A DNA stretch of 64,000 nucleotides from Paenilisteria portnoyi (GTDB taxonomy: Bacteria > Bacillota > Bacilli > Lactobacillales > Listeriaceae), in the NCBI RefSeq assembly GCF_014322795.1, contig NZ_JAASTT010000012.1, positions 1 to 64,000 of the forward strand, given 5' to 3'. The notes beneath the pieces are model-generated. The model worked only from the letters and a program-made list of their open reading frames with translations, searched no databases and was not told the DNA's origin. Below are positions 37,025 through 45,134 of the stretch, piece after piece. Every line of letters begins with the position of its first letter. Position 1 is the first letter of the stretch. A program made the position numbers and the translations under genes.

Positions 37025-37168
37025 ATGAAAATAAAAAATATCATCGTGAGTGTCGTGCTTGTCTTTCTCATCGCGATCTTACTGATTTTGCAAATTTGGC
37101 AACCGCATGAGGCGATAGCAGCGCAAGGGTCTACGAAAATACAAACCATTGAGAGGTTAAGGCTATGA
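37025..37168 (+). CDS. 47-residue membrane peptide in the two-component operon
   Basis: Short frame MKIKNIIVSVVLVFLIAILL with one strong helix (~5-25), then a soluble tail ending IERLRL. AGGGAGGGG lies ~9 bases before the ATG, a strong ribosome site. Its stop overlaps the start of the lytic transglycosylase gene (ATGA), a classic coupling arrangement. Position between the kinase and the enzyme suggests a small regulator or secreted peptide, but no family is recognised. Confidence 0.7.
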   Translation: MKIKNIIVSVVLVFLIAILLILQIWQPHEAIAAQGSTKIQTIERLRL

Positions 37169-37674
37169 AAAGAGAAACATTTATTTTTATATTAGGCGTA
37201 CTAGCAGCAGGCTCACTCGTGTTTCACTTCTATGATCAGTACCAACAGCGCGCGGCAATGAAGGACATGATTACAGAAACGGCGAAAAAACACGATATAC
37301 CAGCCTGGATTCCACTCTCGATTGCCGAAACAGAAAGCGGATTTGACCCAGAAACGATTGGCGATTCAGGAACTTCTTATGGCTTATTTCAGTTGCATCG
37401 CGGTGGTTTAGCGCCAGAAGAAATGACCGAAGAGGAACTATTGAAACCCGAAGAAAATATTGAAATCGCAATTACGAACATGACGCGCGCTTACGACCGT
37501 GCGCAGGTGAAAGGTTTGGAAGGCATTGCGATGCTTACTTATATTGCCAATACATCCGGCTGGCCGACCCAACGCGGAACCGATTGGACGGATCAAAATA
37601 CGAATTATAATAAAAAACTAGCGAAAAATTTCAAGAAACACATTAAAGTAAAAGAATTAACAACAGCAGAATAA
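37165..37674 (+). CDS. membrane-anchored lytic transglycosylase (SLT domain)
   Basis: 169 residues: one N-terminal helix (~5-22) as signal anchor, then a lysozyme-like SLT domain. The catalytic Glu is probably Glu57 in SIAETESGFDP, followed by GDSGTSYGLFQLHRGG, a goose-lysozyme/SLT signature, and the late motif MLTYIANTSGWP. It would cut peptidoglycan glycan strands outside the membrane. It overlaps the 47-residue ORF, so it is coupled to the two-component operon. murQ starts 138 bases later behind its own promoter. Confidence 0.85.
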   Translation: MKRETFIFILGVLAAGSLVFHFYDQYQQRAAMKDMITETAKKHDIPAWIPLSIAETESGFDPETIGDSGTSYGLFQLHRGGLAPEEMTEEELLKPEENIEIAITNMTRAYDRAQVKGLEGIAMLTYIANTSGWPTQRGTDWTDQNTNYNKKLAKNFKKHIKVKELTTAE

Positions 37675-37679
37675 AGTTG

Positions 37680-37720
37680 AAAAGTGGCTTAGCGCAAAGG
37701 TTAAGTTGCTTTTTTATTTT
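37680..37720 (+). terminator. candidate terminator after the transglycosylase gene
   Basis: AGTGGCTT...AAGTTGCTTTTTTATTTTT, a short stem with wobble pairs and a good T-run. Confidence 0.6.
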
Positions 37721-37728
37721 TACAAATT

Positions 37729-37789
37729 TGAAACTTTATTTCATTATTTTAAAATAGTTATTGAAATATAATTCCGAATGAGTTACAAT
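37729..37789 (+). promoter_or_regulatory. murQP promoter with overlapping TGAAA/TTTCA operators
   Basis: Promoter: TTGAAA (37761-37766), 17-base spacer, TACAAT (37784-37789). TGAAA-CTTTA-TTTCA forms an inverted repeat at 37729-37743. The TTTCA half and the TGAAA inside the -35 box form a second, wider inverted pair (37739-37766). Such TGAAA/TTTCA pairs suit an RpiR-family repressor, and murR lies 2.5 kb downstream. The operator call is inference. Confidence 0.6.
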
Positions 37790-37812
37790 AAACGTATGAA
37801 AGAGGTGTTTTT

Positions 37813-38700
37813 ATGTTAGAGAATTTATCAACGGAAAAACGAAATGAAAAGACAACATCTTTAGATACCCTAACTGTAAAAGAAGCATTACAGATTATGA
37901 ATGAAGAAGATGCGAAAGTACCGGTTGCTATTGCGGCGAATCTCGCTTCAATTGAAACCGTTATCACTGGTGTAATAGAGAGTTTTAAAAAAGGTGGACG
38001 CTTGATTTATCTTGGTGCAGGAACGAGTGGACGTCTTGGTGTTTTAGACGCCGCGGAATGTGTGCCAACGTTTGGAGTTCCCGCTACAATGGTCGTTGGT
38101 TTAATTGCCGGTGGCGAGAAAGCGTTTTTACAAGCGGTAGAAGGTGCTGAGGATTCGGTCGCTTTTGGTAAAGAAGATTTAGAAAGTATTGCTTTGACAG
38201 CGAATGATTACGTGTTAGGAATCGCGGCAAGTGGCCGTACGCCTTACGTGATTGGTGCGCTTGATTATGCAAAAGAAGTTGGCGCGAAAACAGGAGCTTT
38301 GTCTTGTAACACGAACGCAGCGATTTCAAAACACGCGGATACAGCGATCGAAGTAGATTGCGGACCTGAAATTTTGACAGGATCGACACGTTTGAAAGCC
38401 GGCACAGCGCAAAAATTAGTTTTAAATATGATTTCGACGATTTCAATGATTGGAATAGGGAAAGTATATAAGAACTTGATGGTCGACGTGATGCCAACGA
38501 ACGAAAAATTAGTAGAACGTTCGAAACGTATCATCATGGAAGCGACAGAATGTGATTACGCGACAGCAGAAAAGCATTTTGAATTAGCAGGACAGCATGT
38601 GAAACCAGCCATTGTCATGATTCTAACGAACACAGACCTTGCGACAGCCACGGAAAAATTAGCATCAGCGGATGGTTTTATCAGACGCACTTTAGACTAA
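37813..38700 (+). CDS. murQ: N-acetylmuramic acid 6-phosphate etherase
   Basis: 295-residue SIS-domain lyase that splits MurNAc-6P into GlcNAc-6P and D-lactate in the cytoplasm. Signature segments are YLGAGTSGRLGVLDAAECVPTFG, AASGRTPYVIGAL and GPEILTGSTRLKAGTAQKL. The start at 37813 is preceded by GAAAGAGGTG. It is followed after 15 bases by murP in the same operon. Confidence 0.96.
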   Translation: MLENLSTEKRNEKTTSLDTLTVKEALQIMNEEDAKVPVAIAANLASIETVITGVIESFKKGGRLIYLGAGTSGRLGVLDAAECVPTFGVPATMVVGLIAGGEKAFLQAVEGAEDSVAFGKEDLESIALTANDYVLGIAASGRTPYVIGALDYAKEVGAKTGALSCNTNAAISKHADTAIEVDCGPEILTGSTRLKAGTAQKLVLNMISTISMIGIGKVYKNLMVDVMPTNEKLVERSKRIIMEATECDYATAEKHFELAGQHVKPAIVMILTNTDLATATEKLASADGFIRRTLD

Positions 38701-38715
38701 GAGGAGGTACGAAAC

Positions 38716-40182
38716 ATGAGTAAAGAGCAAGATTTAGGCCAAAAGATTTTTGAAGAAGTTGGCGGTATGGGAAACGTTTCTAAAATCGCGCATTGTATGA
38801 CACGTGTACGATTAGGAATTAAAGATACAGATAAGGTCGACGTGGAAGGCTTGAAAAAAGCACCAGGCGTACTTGGAGTTGTAGAAGATGATACGCTCCA
38901 AATCATTGTTGGACCAGGATTTGTAAACAAAGTAGCAGGCGCGATGTGTGATATGGCAGGCGTGAAATTAGGTGAAACATTACCAGATAACTTGGATGAG
39001 AATTTGACACAAAGTTCGACTGCGAAAACTGGTAAAGAATTGGTGGAAGAAAGAGCAGCTGCGACGAAAGCAGATATGAAAAAGAAACAAAATAATTCAT
39101 CTGGATTTAAGCGTTTATTGAAATCCGTTGCAAACATTTTTGTTCCTCTAATTCCAGGTTTTGTGGGTGCCGGTTTAATTGCTGGTATCGCGGCGATTCT
39201 ATTCAATAATATTCAAGCTGGGAATCTAGATGCTGCAACATGGATGCAATATGTTACACTGTTAAATGTTATTAAAAATGGTATTTTCTATTTTCTAGTG
39301 ATTTATGTAGGTATTAATACAGCGCAAGAATTTGGTGGAACACCAGTACTTGGTGGTGCTGTTGGTGGTATAACATTACTAATAGGCGTGACGCCAGAAT
39401 TACCGATTAAAAATATTTTCAACGGTAGTGACATGGTCGCAGGACAAGGTGGTATTATCGGTGTACTTCTAGCTGTATACTTACTTTGTGTTCTTGAGAA
39501 ATTTTTACGTAAATGGATTCCGAATTCGCTGGACATCATTTTAACACCGATGTTAGCGTTACTCATCATTGGTTTGTTCACGATTTTCATCATTATGCCG
39601 TTTGCAGGCGTTATTTCAACAAGCCTAGTAGGAAGCATCAACTGGATTATCGCAAAAGGTGGATTATTCGCTGGATTCGTTCTGGGGACGCTATTCTTGC
39701 CAATGGTAATGCTCGGGTTACACCAAGTATTAACGCCAATCCATGTGGAAATGATTGCACAACAAGGATATACAATCTTGCTACCGATGCTTGCAATGGC
39801 GGGTGCTGGACAAGTTGGTGCATCAATCGCGATTTGGATGCGTTGTCGCAAAAATAAACCTTTAGTTACCATGATTAAAGGCGGTTTACCAGTCGGGATT
39901 CTCGGCATCGGCGAACCATTAATCTACGGTGTTACCATTCCACTGGGACGTCCGTTTATTACGGCTTGTCTTGGCGGCGGTATCGGTGGAGCTGTTATTG
40001 GTTTCTTCGGTAATGTTGGAGCGATTGCAATTGGCCCATCTGGCGTAGCACTTATTCCACTTATCGCTAATAACTCATGGTTCGAATATGTTCTTGGTTT
40101 ACTAGCAGCATATATCGGTGGCTTCATCCTCACGTATCTGTGGGGCGTGCCAAAAGATGCGATGGAAGCTGTAGAAGAGTAG
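38716..40182 (+). CDS. murP: PTS EIIBC, N-acetylmuramic acid type
   Basis: 488-residue permease. EIIB is at ~1-80 with phospho-Cys27 (KIAHCMTRVRLGIKD). A linker runs to ~125. EIIC covers ~130-485 with about ten helices and the motif GIGEPLIYGVTIPLGRPF. No EIIA domain is present, so phosphate must come from another glucose-type EIIA. MurNAc (or MurNAc-GlcNAc) specificity is inferred from coupling to murQ. AGGAGG precedes the start. Confidence 0.9.
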   Translation: MSKEQDLGQKIFEEVGGMGNVSKIAHCMTRVRLGIKDTDKVDVEGLKKAPGVLGVVEDDTLQIIVGPGFVNKVAGAMCDMAGVKLGETLPDNLDENLTQSSTAKTGKELVEERAAATKADMKKKQNNSSGFKRLLKSVANIFVPLIPGFVGAGLIAGIAAILFNNIQAGNLDAATWMQYVTLLNVIKNGIFYFLVIYVGINTAQEFGGTPVLGGAVGGITLLIGVTPELPIKNIFNGSDMVAGQGGIIGVLLAVYLLCVLEKFLRKWIPNSLDIILTPMLALLIIGLFTIFIIMPFAGVISTSLVGSINWIIAKGGLFAGFVLGTLFLPMVMLGLHQVLTPIHVEMIAQQGYTILLPMLAMAGAGQVGASIAIWMRCRKNKPLVTMIKGGLPVGILGIGEPLIYGVTIPLGRPFITACLGGGIGGAVIGFFGNVGAIAIGPSGVALIPLIANNSWFEYVLGLLAAYIGGFILTYLWGVPKDAMEAVEE

Positions 40183-40189
40183 AAGCGAA

Positions 40190-40218
40190 GAAAGTGGGGC
40201 GAATCCGTCTCACTTTTT
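40190..40218 (+). terminator. terminator after murP
   Basis: AAAGTGGGGCG...CGTCTCACTTTTTTT hairpin with G-T pairs and a T-run, separating murQP from murR. Confidence 0.8.
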
Positions 40219-40248
40219 TTGTTGTATAGTCATTCGGCATGTTATAAT
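40219..40248 (+). promoter_or_regulatory. promoter of murR
   Basis: TTGTTG (40219-40224), 18-base spacer, TATAAT (40243-40248), right after the murP terminator, so murR is probably transcribed on its own. Confidence 0.55.
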
Positions 40249-40288
40249 TAGGCATGGCATTTATTCAAAGGAGGTGGCAACAAATATA

Positions 40289-41137
40289 ATGGGAAGTGTG
40301 ATTAATCGAATTCAAGGTATTGTAGATGAATTGCCGAAATCAGAGGCAAAAGTAGGTTGCGCGATATTAGCCGATCCAAGTAAAATCGTAAAAATGTCGA
40401 TTCATGAACTGGCTGAAAGTTCTGGTGCGAGCGGCGCTGCGGTGATTCGGTTTTGTCATTCAATGGGATTAGAAGGTTTTCCAGAGCTAAAAATGAAGCT
40501 ATCGGTTGAGCTAGCTCGGCCTGAAAAGATAGGTTACTATGATATTGAGCCAAATGAGGAGTTTGAAGAGATTACGAGAAAGCTTGTTTCGAACACCGTG
40601 CAAACATTGAATGACACAGTTGGGCAGTTAGAGAAAGAAAAAATTATGGATGCGTGCGAGATTCTCTACAAGGCGGATACGATCTACGCATATGGTGTTG
40701 GCGCTTCATGGTTAATTGCCGAGGATATTGCACAAAAATGGATGCGTGCTGGGAAACATGCGATTGCGATTGCAGATCCCCATATTTTAGCCATGGCTTT
40801 TGCGGCGGGCTCTAAAAATGCGGTTTTCTTTGCGATTTCAAATAGTGGAGAAACGAGTGAAGTGTTGCAGTTGGCTGAAGAGGCATTGAACAATGGTTTA
40901 GAACTACTCAGTTTAACCCGTTTTGGACAGAATAAATTGAAACAACGAGCGTCAGTTGCATTGGAAACGTCACGTGCGCCAGAAACCGAGCTAAGGAGTG
41001 CGGCAACGAGTTCAAGGCAAGCGCAGTTTTTAGTGATTGATATCTTATTCTACTTCTACGCTTCGCATCATTATGAAGAAATGATTGAGCAGATAAGGAC
41101 ATCAAGGGAAGCGACGAATCGTTTTAGGGAATCTTGA
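40289..41137 (+). CDS. murR: RpiR/MurR-family transcriptional regulator
   Basis: 282 residues: N-terminal RpiR-type helix-turn-helix (~1-80, MSIHELAESSGASGAAVIRFCHSMGLEGFPELK) and a C-terminal SIS sugar-phosphate domain (~110-240, AYGVGASW, FFAISNSGETSEVLQLAEEA). It likely senses MurNAc-6P and controls murQP. The ATG at 40289 is chosen although AAAGGAGG is ~14 bases away; a GTG at 40274 overlaps that site. Confidence 0.9.
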   Translation: MGSVINRIQGIVDELPKSEAKVGCAILADPSKIVKMSIHELAESSGASGAAVIRFCHSMGLEGFPELKMKLSVELARPEKIGYYDIEPNEEFEEITRKLVSNTVQTLNDTVGQLEKEKIMDACEILYKADTIYAYGVGASWLIAEDIAQKWMRAGKHAIAIADPHILAMAFAAGSKNAVFFAISNSGETSEVLQLAEEALNNGLELLSLTRFGQNKLKQRASVALETSRAPETELRSAATSSRQAQFLVIDILFYFYASHHYEEMIEQIRTSREATNRFRES

Positions 41138-41157
41138 TTTGTTTGCTACATAATTTG

Positions 41158-41189
41158 AAAAGATAGGTCAAAACGGCTTATCTTTTTTT
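41158..41189 (+). terminator. murR terminator
   Basis: AAAAGATAGG...CTTATCTTTTTTT hairpin with a T-run. Confidence 0.82.
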
Positions 41190-41258
41190 GTTGCCTTCTT
41201 TGCTAAAATCGGTAATATTTGATATAATAAAGGAAACTTAATGGAGAAGGTGATAGTA

Positions 41259-41960
41259 ATGGGGGACGACTTGGGTGCGAAGAAAGTATTAATTGGAGAA
41301 ATTGAAGAAATAGCCTTGGAATATCAGGTTGGGGAGCCGATTTTCACGAAGGAGATTAAGCAGCAAGTAAATGAACATTTTGAAGTAGCAAGTAATAATA
41401 GTTTTACAAGAATAGTGAATGAATATTTGCGTAGATTGGAAAAAAGAGGCGTTATTTCTAAGTATGATGATGGTATTTATTTTCGTAGTAAAGAGACTAA
41501 GTTTGGACGAAGCGCTATCGATAAAGAGAAGCTTATTAAGAAGGCGTATATTGTCAATGAGCAAGAGGATGAAGTGATTGGATACGTTGCGGGGGCTGCT
41601 TTTCTTAACGCCAATGGTTTTTCTAATAACATGACGAATCGGCAGGAAATCGTGACAAATAATTATAACGTGAAGAAACCAATCCATAAATTCAGTAACC
41701 CACCAATCATTAAAAAACCTAAAGTGCCAATTTCTAAGTATAATTACCGTTATTTCCAGTTGTTGGATACGTTAAGAGATATTGAGCAGTATCACGTGTT
41801 GGATGCCTCTTTTTACGTATCGCTCTACGATTATATGGAACGAGAGCGGATCGATGGGTTCAAACTACTTGGCTATGCAAAAAAATACTATAATCAAAAA
41901 GTAATGCACATACTGGATGAACTAGCGGAGGCTGTTCTAGACAGGGAGCTGATTGGTTAA
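41259..41960 (+). CDS. AbiEi-like antitoxin, winged-helix protein
   Basis: 233 residues. The N-terminal ~75 form a probable winged helix (EPIFTKEIKQQVNEHF, FTRIVNEYLRRLEKRGVISK), as in AbiEi-type antitoxins that repress their own promoter. The rest (YVAGAAFLNANGFSNNMTN, later KLLGYAKKYYNQKVM) is consistent with the family. TATAAT at 41223 marks the promoter. The ATG at 41241 is an alternative start. It overlaps the toxin-like gene by one base (TAATG). Confidence 0.75.
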   Translation: MGDDLGAKKVLIGEIEEIALEYQVGEPIFTKEIKQQVNEHFEVASNNSFTRIVNEYLRRLEKRGVISKYDDGIYFRSKETKFGRSAIDKEKLIKKAYIVNEQEDEVIGYVAGAAFLNANGFSNNMTNRQEIVTNNYNVKKPIHKFSNPPIIKKPKVPISKYNYRYFQLLDTLRDIEQYHVLDASFYVSLYDYMERERIDGFKLLGYAKKYYNQKVMHILDELAEAVLDRELIG

Positions 41961-42946
41961 TGTACTGTACTCTGCATCACGATCGACATGTATTTAGGGA
42001 TTTACTAGAATCTATTTTTAATGAGCATGATATATTGCCAGAGATTTTAGAGAAAGATTATTATGTATGTTTAATGTTGCAAGAAATAGCTGTTGTACAA
42101 CGAGAGTATGACGTATATTTTAAAGGTGGGACGGCATTATATAAGTGTTTAAAGAGGATTAATCGTTTTTCAGAGGACATCGATTTAACATTTAATAATG
42201 AAAAATTTATTTCTAAAACGAGTAAAGGTAATGCGTTGAAAAAGGTGACTTCGTGTTACACACAATTGGGCATAAACACGGCACATCCGCAAAGTGTCTC
42301 AGGAAGTGGTTCGAGGACATCGGTTTATGAGTACGATACTTTGTTTGAGACGGGCTTTTCGAAGAGAGATTCGTTGGGAAGAGTTGGGACAGTTAAGGTT
42401 GAGACGACAGCTTTTACGACATTTGAGCCCTATTCTGCGTATTTGATGGAACCAATTATACTAACATTAGCGTCAGATTCGATTAAGCAAATTTTGAATG
42501 TGGAATATAATATGAAGCCATTTCAAATGAATGTGATGAAGGTGGAACGGATATTTGTTGATAAACTATTCGCTGTAGAGGATTATTATTTAGGGTCTGC
42601 AGGGGCAGGAAGGTTTATTGAAATGGGGAAGCATTTATATGACTTAATTATATTATTTGAGTTGGCTTCCATTCAAAAATTATTATTGGAATCAGGGACT
42701 GAATTACGTTTTATCGTGGAGCAAAAGAGGATAGAGCAGGACTTGAGGCATGAGGCTAAGACTTTGGGTAAGGCTATTTGTAAATTTGATTATTGGAATT
42801 GTTTGGGAAGCGACAGGGAGATTGAAAAAGGATATAATAGGATGCAGAATGTGTATATTTTCCTGGATGATGACAGAAGGACATTCGAATATATTCTCGA
42901 AAAATGTGGTCATATTCACAAGTGGTTCATGGAGAATACATTGTAA
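41960..42946 (+). CDS. AbiEii-type nucleotidyltransferase toxin
   Basis: 328-residue nucleotidyltransferase-fold protein. The signature is FKGGTALYKCLKRINRFSED followed by IDLTF: the Gly-Gly-Thr loop at 56-58 and catalytic Asp73 and Asp75. AbiEii/AbiGii toxins transfer nucleotides to cellular RNA targets and give phage abortive infection with their AbiEi partner. It is coupled to the upstream antitoxin-like gene. Composition is AT-richer than the trp operon beside it, suggesting an acquired pair. Confidence 0.85.
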   Translation: MYCTLHHDRHVFRDLLESIFNEHDILPEILEKDYYVCLMLQEIAVVQREYDVYFKGGTALYKCLKRINRFSEDIDLTFNNEKFISKTSKGNALKKVTSCYTQLGINTAHPQSVSGSGSRTSVYEYDTLFETGFSKRDSLGRVGTVKVETTAFTTFEPYSAYLMEPIILTLASDSIKQILNVEYNMKPFQMNVMKVERIFVDKLFAVEDYYLGSAGAGRFIEMGKHLYDLIILFELASIQKLLLESGTELRFIVEQKRIEQDLRHEAKTLGKAICKFDYWNCLGSDREIEKGYNRMQNVYIFLDDDRRTFEYILEKCGHIHKWFMENTL

Positions 42947-42953
42947 AAAATAC

Positions 42954-42982
42954 TTGACTTTAGCAAGAATATCGGCTAGTAT
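42954..42982 (+). promoter_or_regulatory. promoter of the trp leader
   Basis: TTGACT (42954-42959), 17-base spacer, TAGTAT (42977-42982), just after the AbiEii-like gene. Confidence 0.7.
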
Positions 42983-42994
42983 GAATGTTATAGT

Positions 42995-43275
42995 AAATGA
43001 ATGCGTGGATGAAGAGTAAGTAACATGATGGATGTTTCAAGAGAGCTGATGGTTGGTGTGAATCAGTAGCAGAGATGATGTGAATGGACTTCGGAGCAAC
43101 TAAGCTGAACGGGATTTTTCCTCAGTAGGAGTTAGCGATTAGGCCTTATCGTTACACAAGGCACCCCATGTTATTATGGGATTGAGTGAATCGTTTTTTC
43201 GATTAATTAAGGTGGTACCACGGGTCTCCCGTCCTTATCTAATGTTTATTAGATAAGGAGGGAGGCCCTTTTTGT
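42995..43275 (+). promoter_or_regulatory. tryptophan T-box leader 1
   Basis: Contains AAGGTGGTACCACGG (43209-43223) as the T-box and a specifier loop GAA-TGG-AC with the Trp codon at 43085-43087. It ends in a very stable terminator (GGGTCTCCCG...GGGAGGCCCTTTTT, 43222-43273). It has all parts of a full T-box riboswitch, yet no gene follows it directly. Confidence 0.93.
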
Positions 43276-43302
43276 TGTGGCTGTTATGAAGCGTAGTGTG
43301 CT

Positions 43303-43351
43303 GAATTACAGCCTCAATATGCATGAGAACGCAGTGAGCATGTAATCCATC
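43303..43351 (-). repeat. 49-bp hairpin repeat, copy C
   Basis: The reverse strand reads GATGGATTACATGCTCACTG...CATATTGAGGCTGTAATTC, the same 49-base unit found twice at 63482-63599. ATTACA/TGTAAT at the ends and CTCA/TGAG inside can pair. Confidence 0.8.
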
Positions 43352-43414
43352 AGCGGTTTTTACACGTAAACTGAGAACAATCAGTAAGCGAATCAGTAGC
43401 AGAAAACCAAAGAA

Positions 43415-43433
43415 CCTCAATATATATGAGAGC
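43415..43433 (-). repeat. partial copy of the 49-bp repeat core
   Basis: CCTCAATATATATGAGAGC repeats the core CCTCAATATGCATGAGAAC of copy C, 103 bases further on, without its outer arms. Confidence 0.5.
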
Positions 43434-43484
43434 TATAAAACTTAAAAATAAATAAAATCAAAACATAAAGCAAGAAGAGTAAGC

Positions 43485-43742
43485 AAACATAATTTTTCCA
43501 GAGAGTCAGTGGTTGGTGTGAACTGATAAGGTTAGTTTGCTGAAGTGGTCCTTGCGCGTGCGGCTTTGAACGAAAAAGTAGGAGCTGCCGGGTTCTCCCG
43601 TTATTGAGATAGAGTATGTGATTCGTACTCGAATGAGATGGAATTTTTTATGATTCCAATATGAGGTGGTACCGCGGTATTTGATTATTCGCCCTCTAAA
43701 GAAAGCAGTGATTTGGCTGTGTTCTTTAGAGGGCTTTTTTGT
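43485..43742 (+). promoter_or_regulatory. tryptophan T-box leader 2
   Basis: T-box GAGGTGGTACCGCGG at about 43663-43677, a TGG specifier candidate at 43546-43548 (GAAG-TGG-TC), and terminator GCCCTCTAAAGAA...TTCTTTAGAGGGCTTTTTT (43691-43741). It lies directly upstream of trpE. No convincing separate promoter is seen between the two leaders. Confidence 0.93.
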
Positions 43743-43766
43743 ATTTTAGAATTGGAGGAATGAGAG

Positions 43767-45134
43767 ATGAAATTAACGAGGAAATTACATGCGGATACGA
43801 TTACGGCGATTTTGGCTTATGAGCGTTTGGATGGGAAAAATAAGGCGTTACTTGAGGGCGCGGCGCGAGATGCGGATGCGGGACGGTATTCAATCATTGC
43901 GATGGATCCGGTGCATGAGATAAAGGTTTATGGACAGCGATTTGTGTTGGATGGGGTGGAGAGAACGGTGCTTGATCCGCTGGCGGAGCTTGATAAGGTG
44001 ATTAGGACGGCGCCAAAACATGCGGATTCGCTTCCTTTTGAGGCTGGCGCAATTGGTTATGTTGGCTATGATACGATTGCGCTTTATGAGGATTTGGGCG
44101 AGATGCCACGGGAAACGCGCGCGGGATTAGCGGATATTCATTTTATGGTATATGAGTCGTTTTTGATTATGGATCATCAGGCGGAGGAAATGACGCTGGT
44201 GCAGGATAATTGTTACTCGAATCGGACGGAGAGTGAGATGCGGGAGGCGCTTGATCGGATGCAGGAGCAGTTGGTGACGGCGGGGGAACGCGAGATGCGG
44301 AATGTTGTGGTGACGCCGATGGAATATACGAGTAATGTGACGAAAGCGGAGTATATGACGCAGGTCGAGCGGGCGAAGGAGCATATTAGGAACGGGGACT
44401 TTTTCCAAATTGTGTTGTCGCAGCGTTTGGAGGCGCCGTTTACGGGTGATGCGTTTGATTATTATCGGAAATTGCGATTGTTGAATCCTTCGCCGTACTT
44501 GTTTTTCGTTGATTTTGATGAGACGACGTTGATTGGGTCTTCTCCGGAGAGTTTGGTGAGTGTGGCGGGTGATGTGGTTGTGACGAATCCAATTGCTGGG
44601 ACGCGAAAACGTGGGGGGACGAAGCAGGAAGATGAGCGTTTAGCGGAGGAACTTTTGCATGATGAAAAGGAGCTCGCGGAACATCGGATGTTGGTGGATT
44701 TGGGGCGTAATGATATTGGAAAAGTTGCGGTGACGGGCAGCGTGCATGTTCCGGTTTACTTGACAATTGAGCGGTATCGCTTTTTGATGCATTTGGTGTC
44801 GGTTGTGGATGGTGTGCTGAAACCAGGCTTGACGGCGATGGATGCGCTGAAATCGGTGCTACCGGCTGGAACGGTGAGTGGTGCGCCTAAGATTCGAGCG
44901 ATGGAACGGATTTATGAATGGGAAAATGTAAAGCGTGGTCCTTATGCGGGGGCGGTTGGGTATTTGACGCATCAAGGGGATTGTGATTTTGCGCTGGCGA
45001 TTCGGACGATGGTGTTGCATCAGGGAACGGCGTATGTGCAGGCTGGTGCAGGGATTGTGTATGACTCGGATCCTGAGAGCGAATATTTAGAAACGCTGCA
45101 AAAAGCGAAAGCGTTACTGGAGGTTGGAAAATGA
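43767..45134 (+). CDS. trpE: anthranilate synthase component I
   Basis: 455-residue chorismate-utilising subunit making anthranilate with TrpG. Catalytic segments are IVLSQRLEAPF, SPYLFFVDFDETTLIGSSPE, NPIAGTRKRG, EHRMLVDLGRND and the C-terminal GPYAGAVGYL and VQAGAGIVYDSDPE. The N-terminal feedback motif usually read as LLES is ALLEGAARD here. GGAGGAATGAGAG precedes the start. First of seven overlapping trp genes. Confidence 0.95.
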   Translation: MKLTRKLHADTITAILAYERLDGKNKALLEGAARDADAGRYSIIAMDPVHEIKVYGQRFVLDGVERTVLDPLAELDKVIRTAPKHADSLPFEAGAIGYVGYDTIALYEDLGEMPRETRAGLADIHFMVYESFLIMDHQAEEMTLVQDNCYSNRTESEMREALDRMQEQLVTAGEREMRNVVVTPMEYTSNVTKAEYMTQVERAKEHIRNGDFFQIVLSQRLEAPFTGDAFDYYRKLRLLNPSPYLFFVDFDETTLIGSSPESLVSVAGDVVVTNPIAGTRKRGGTKQEDERLAEELLHDEKELAEHRMLVDLGRNDIGKVAVTGSVHVPVYLTIERYRFLMHLVSVVDGVLKPGLTAMDALKSVLPAGTVSGAPKIRAMERIYEWENVKRGPYAGAVGYLTHQGDCDFALAIRTMVLHQGTAYVQAGAGIVYDSDPESEYLETLQKAKALLEVGK

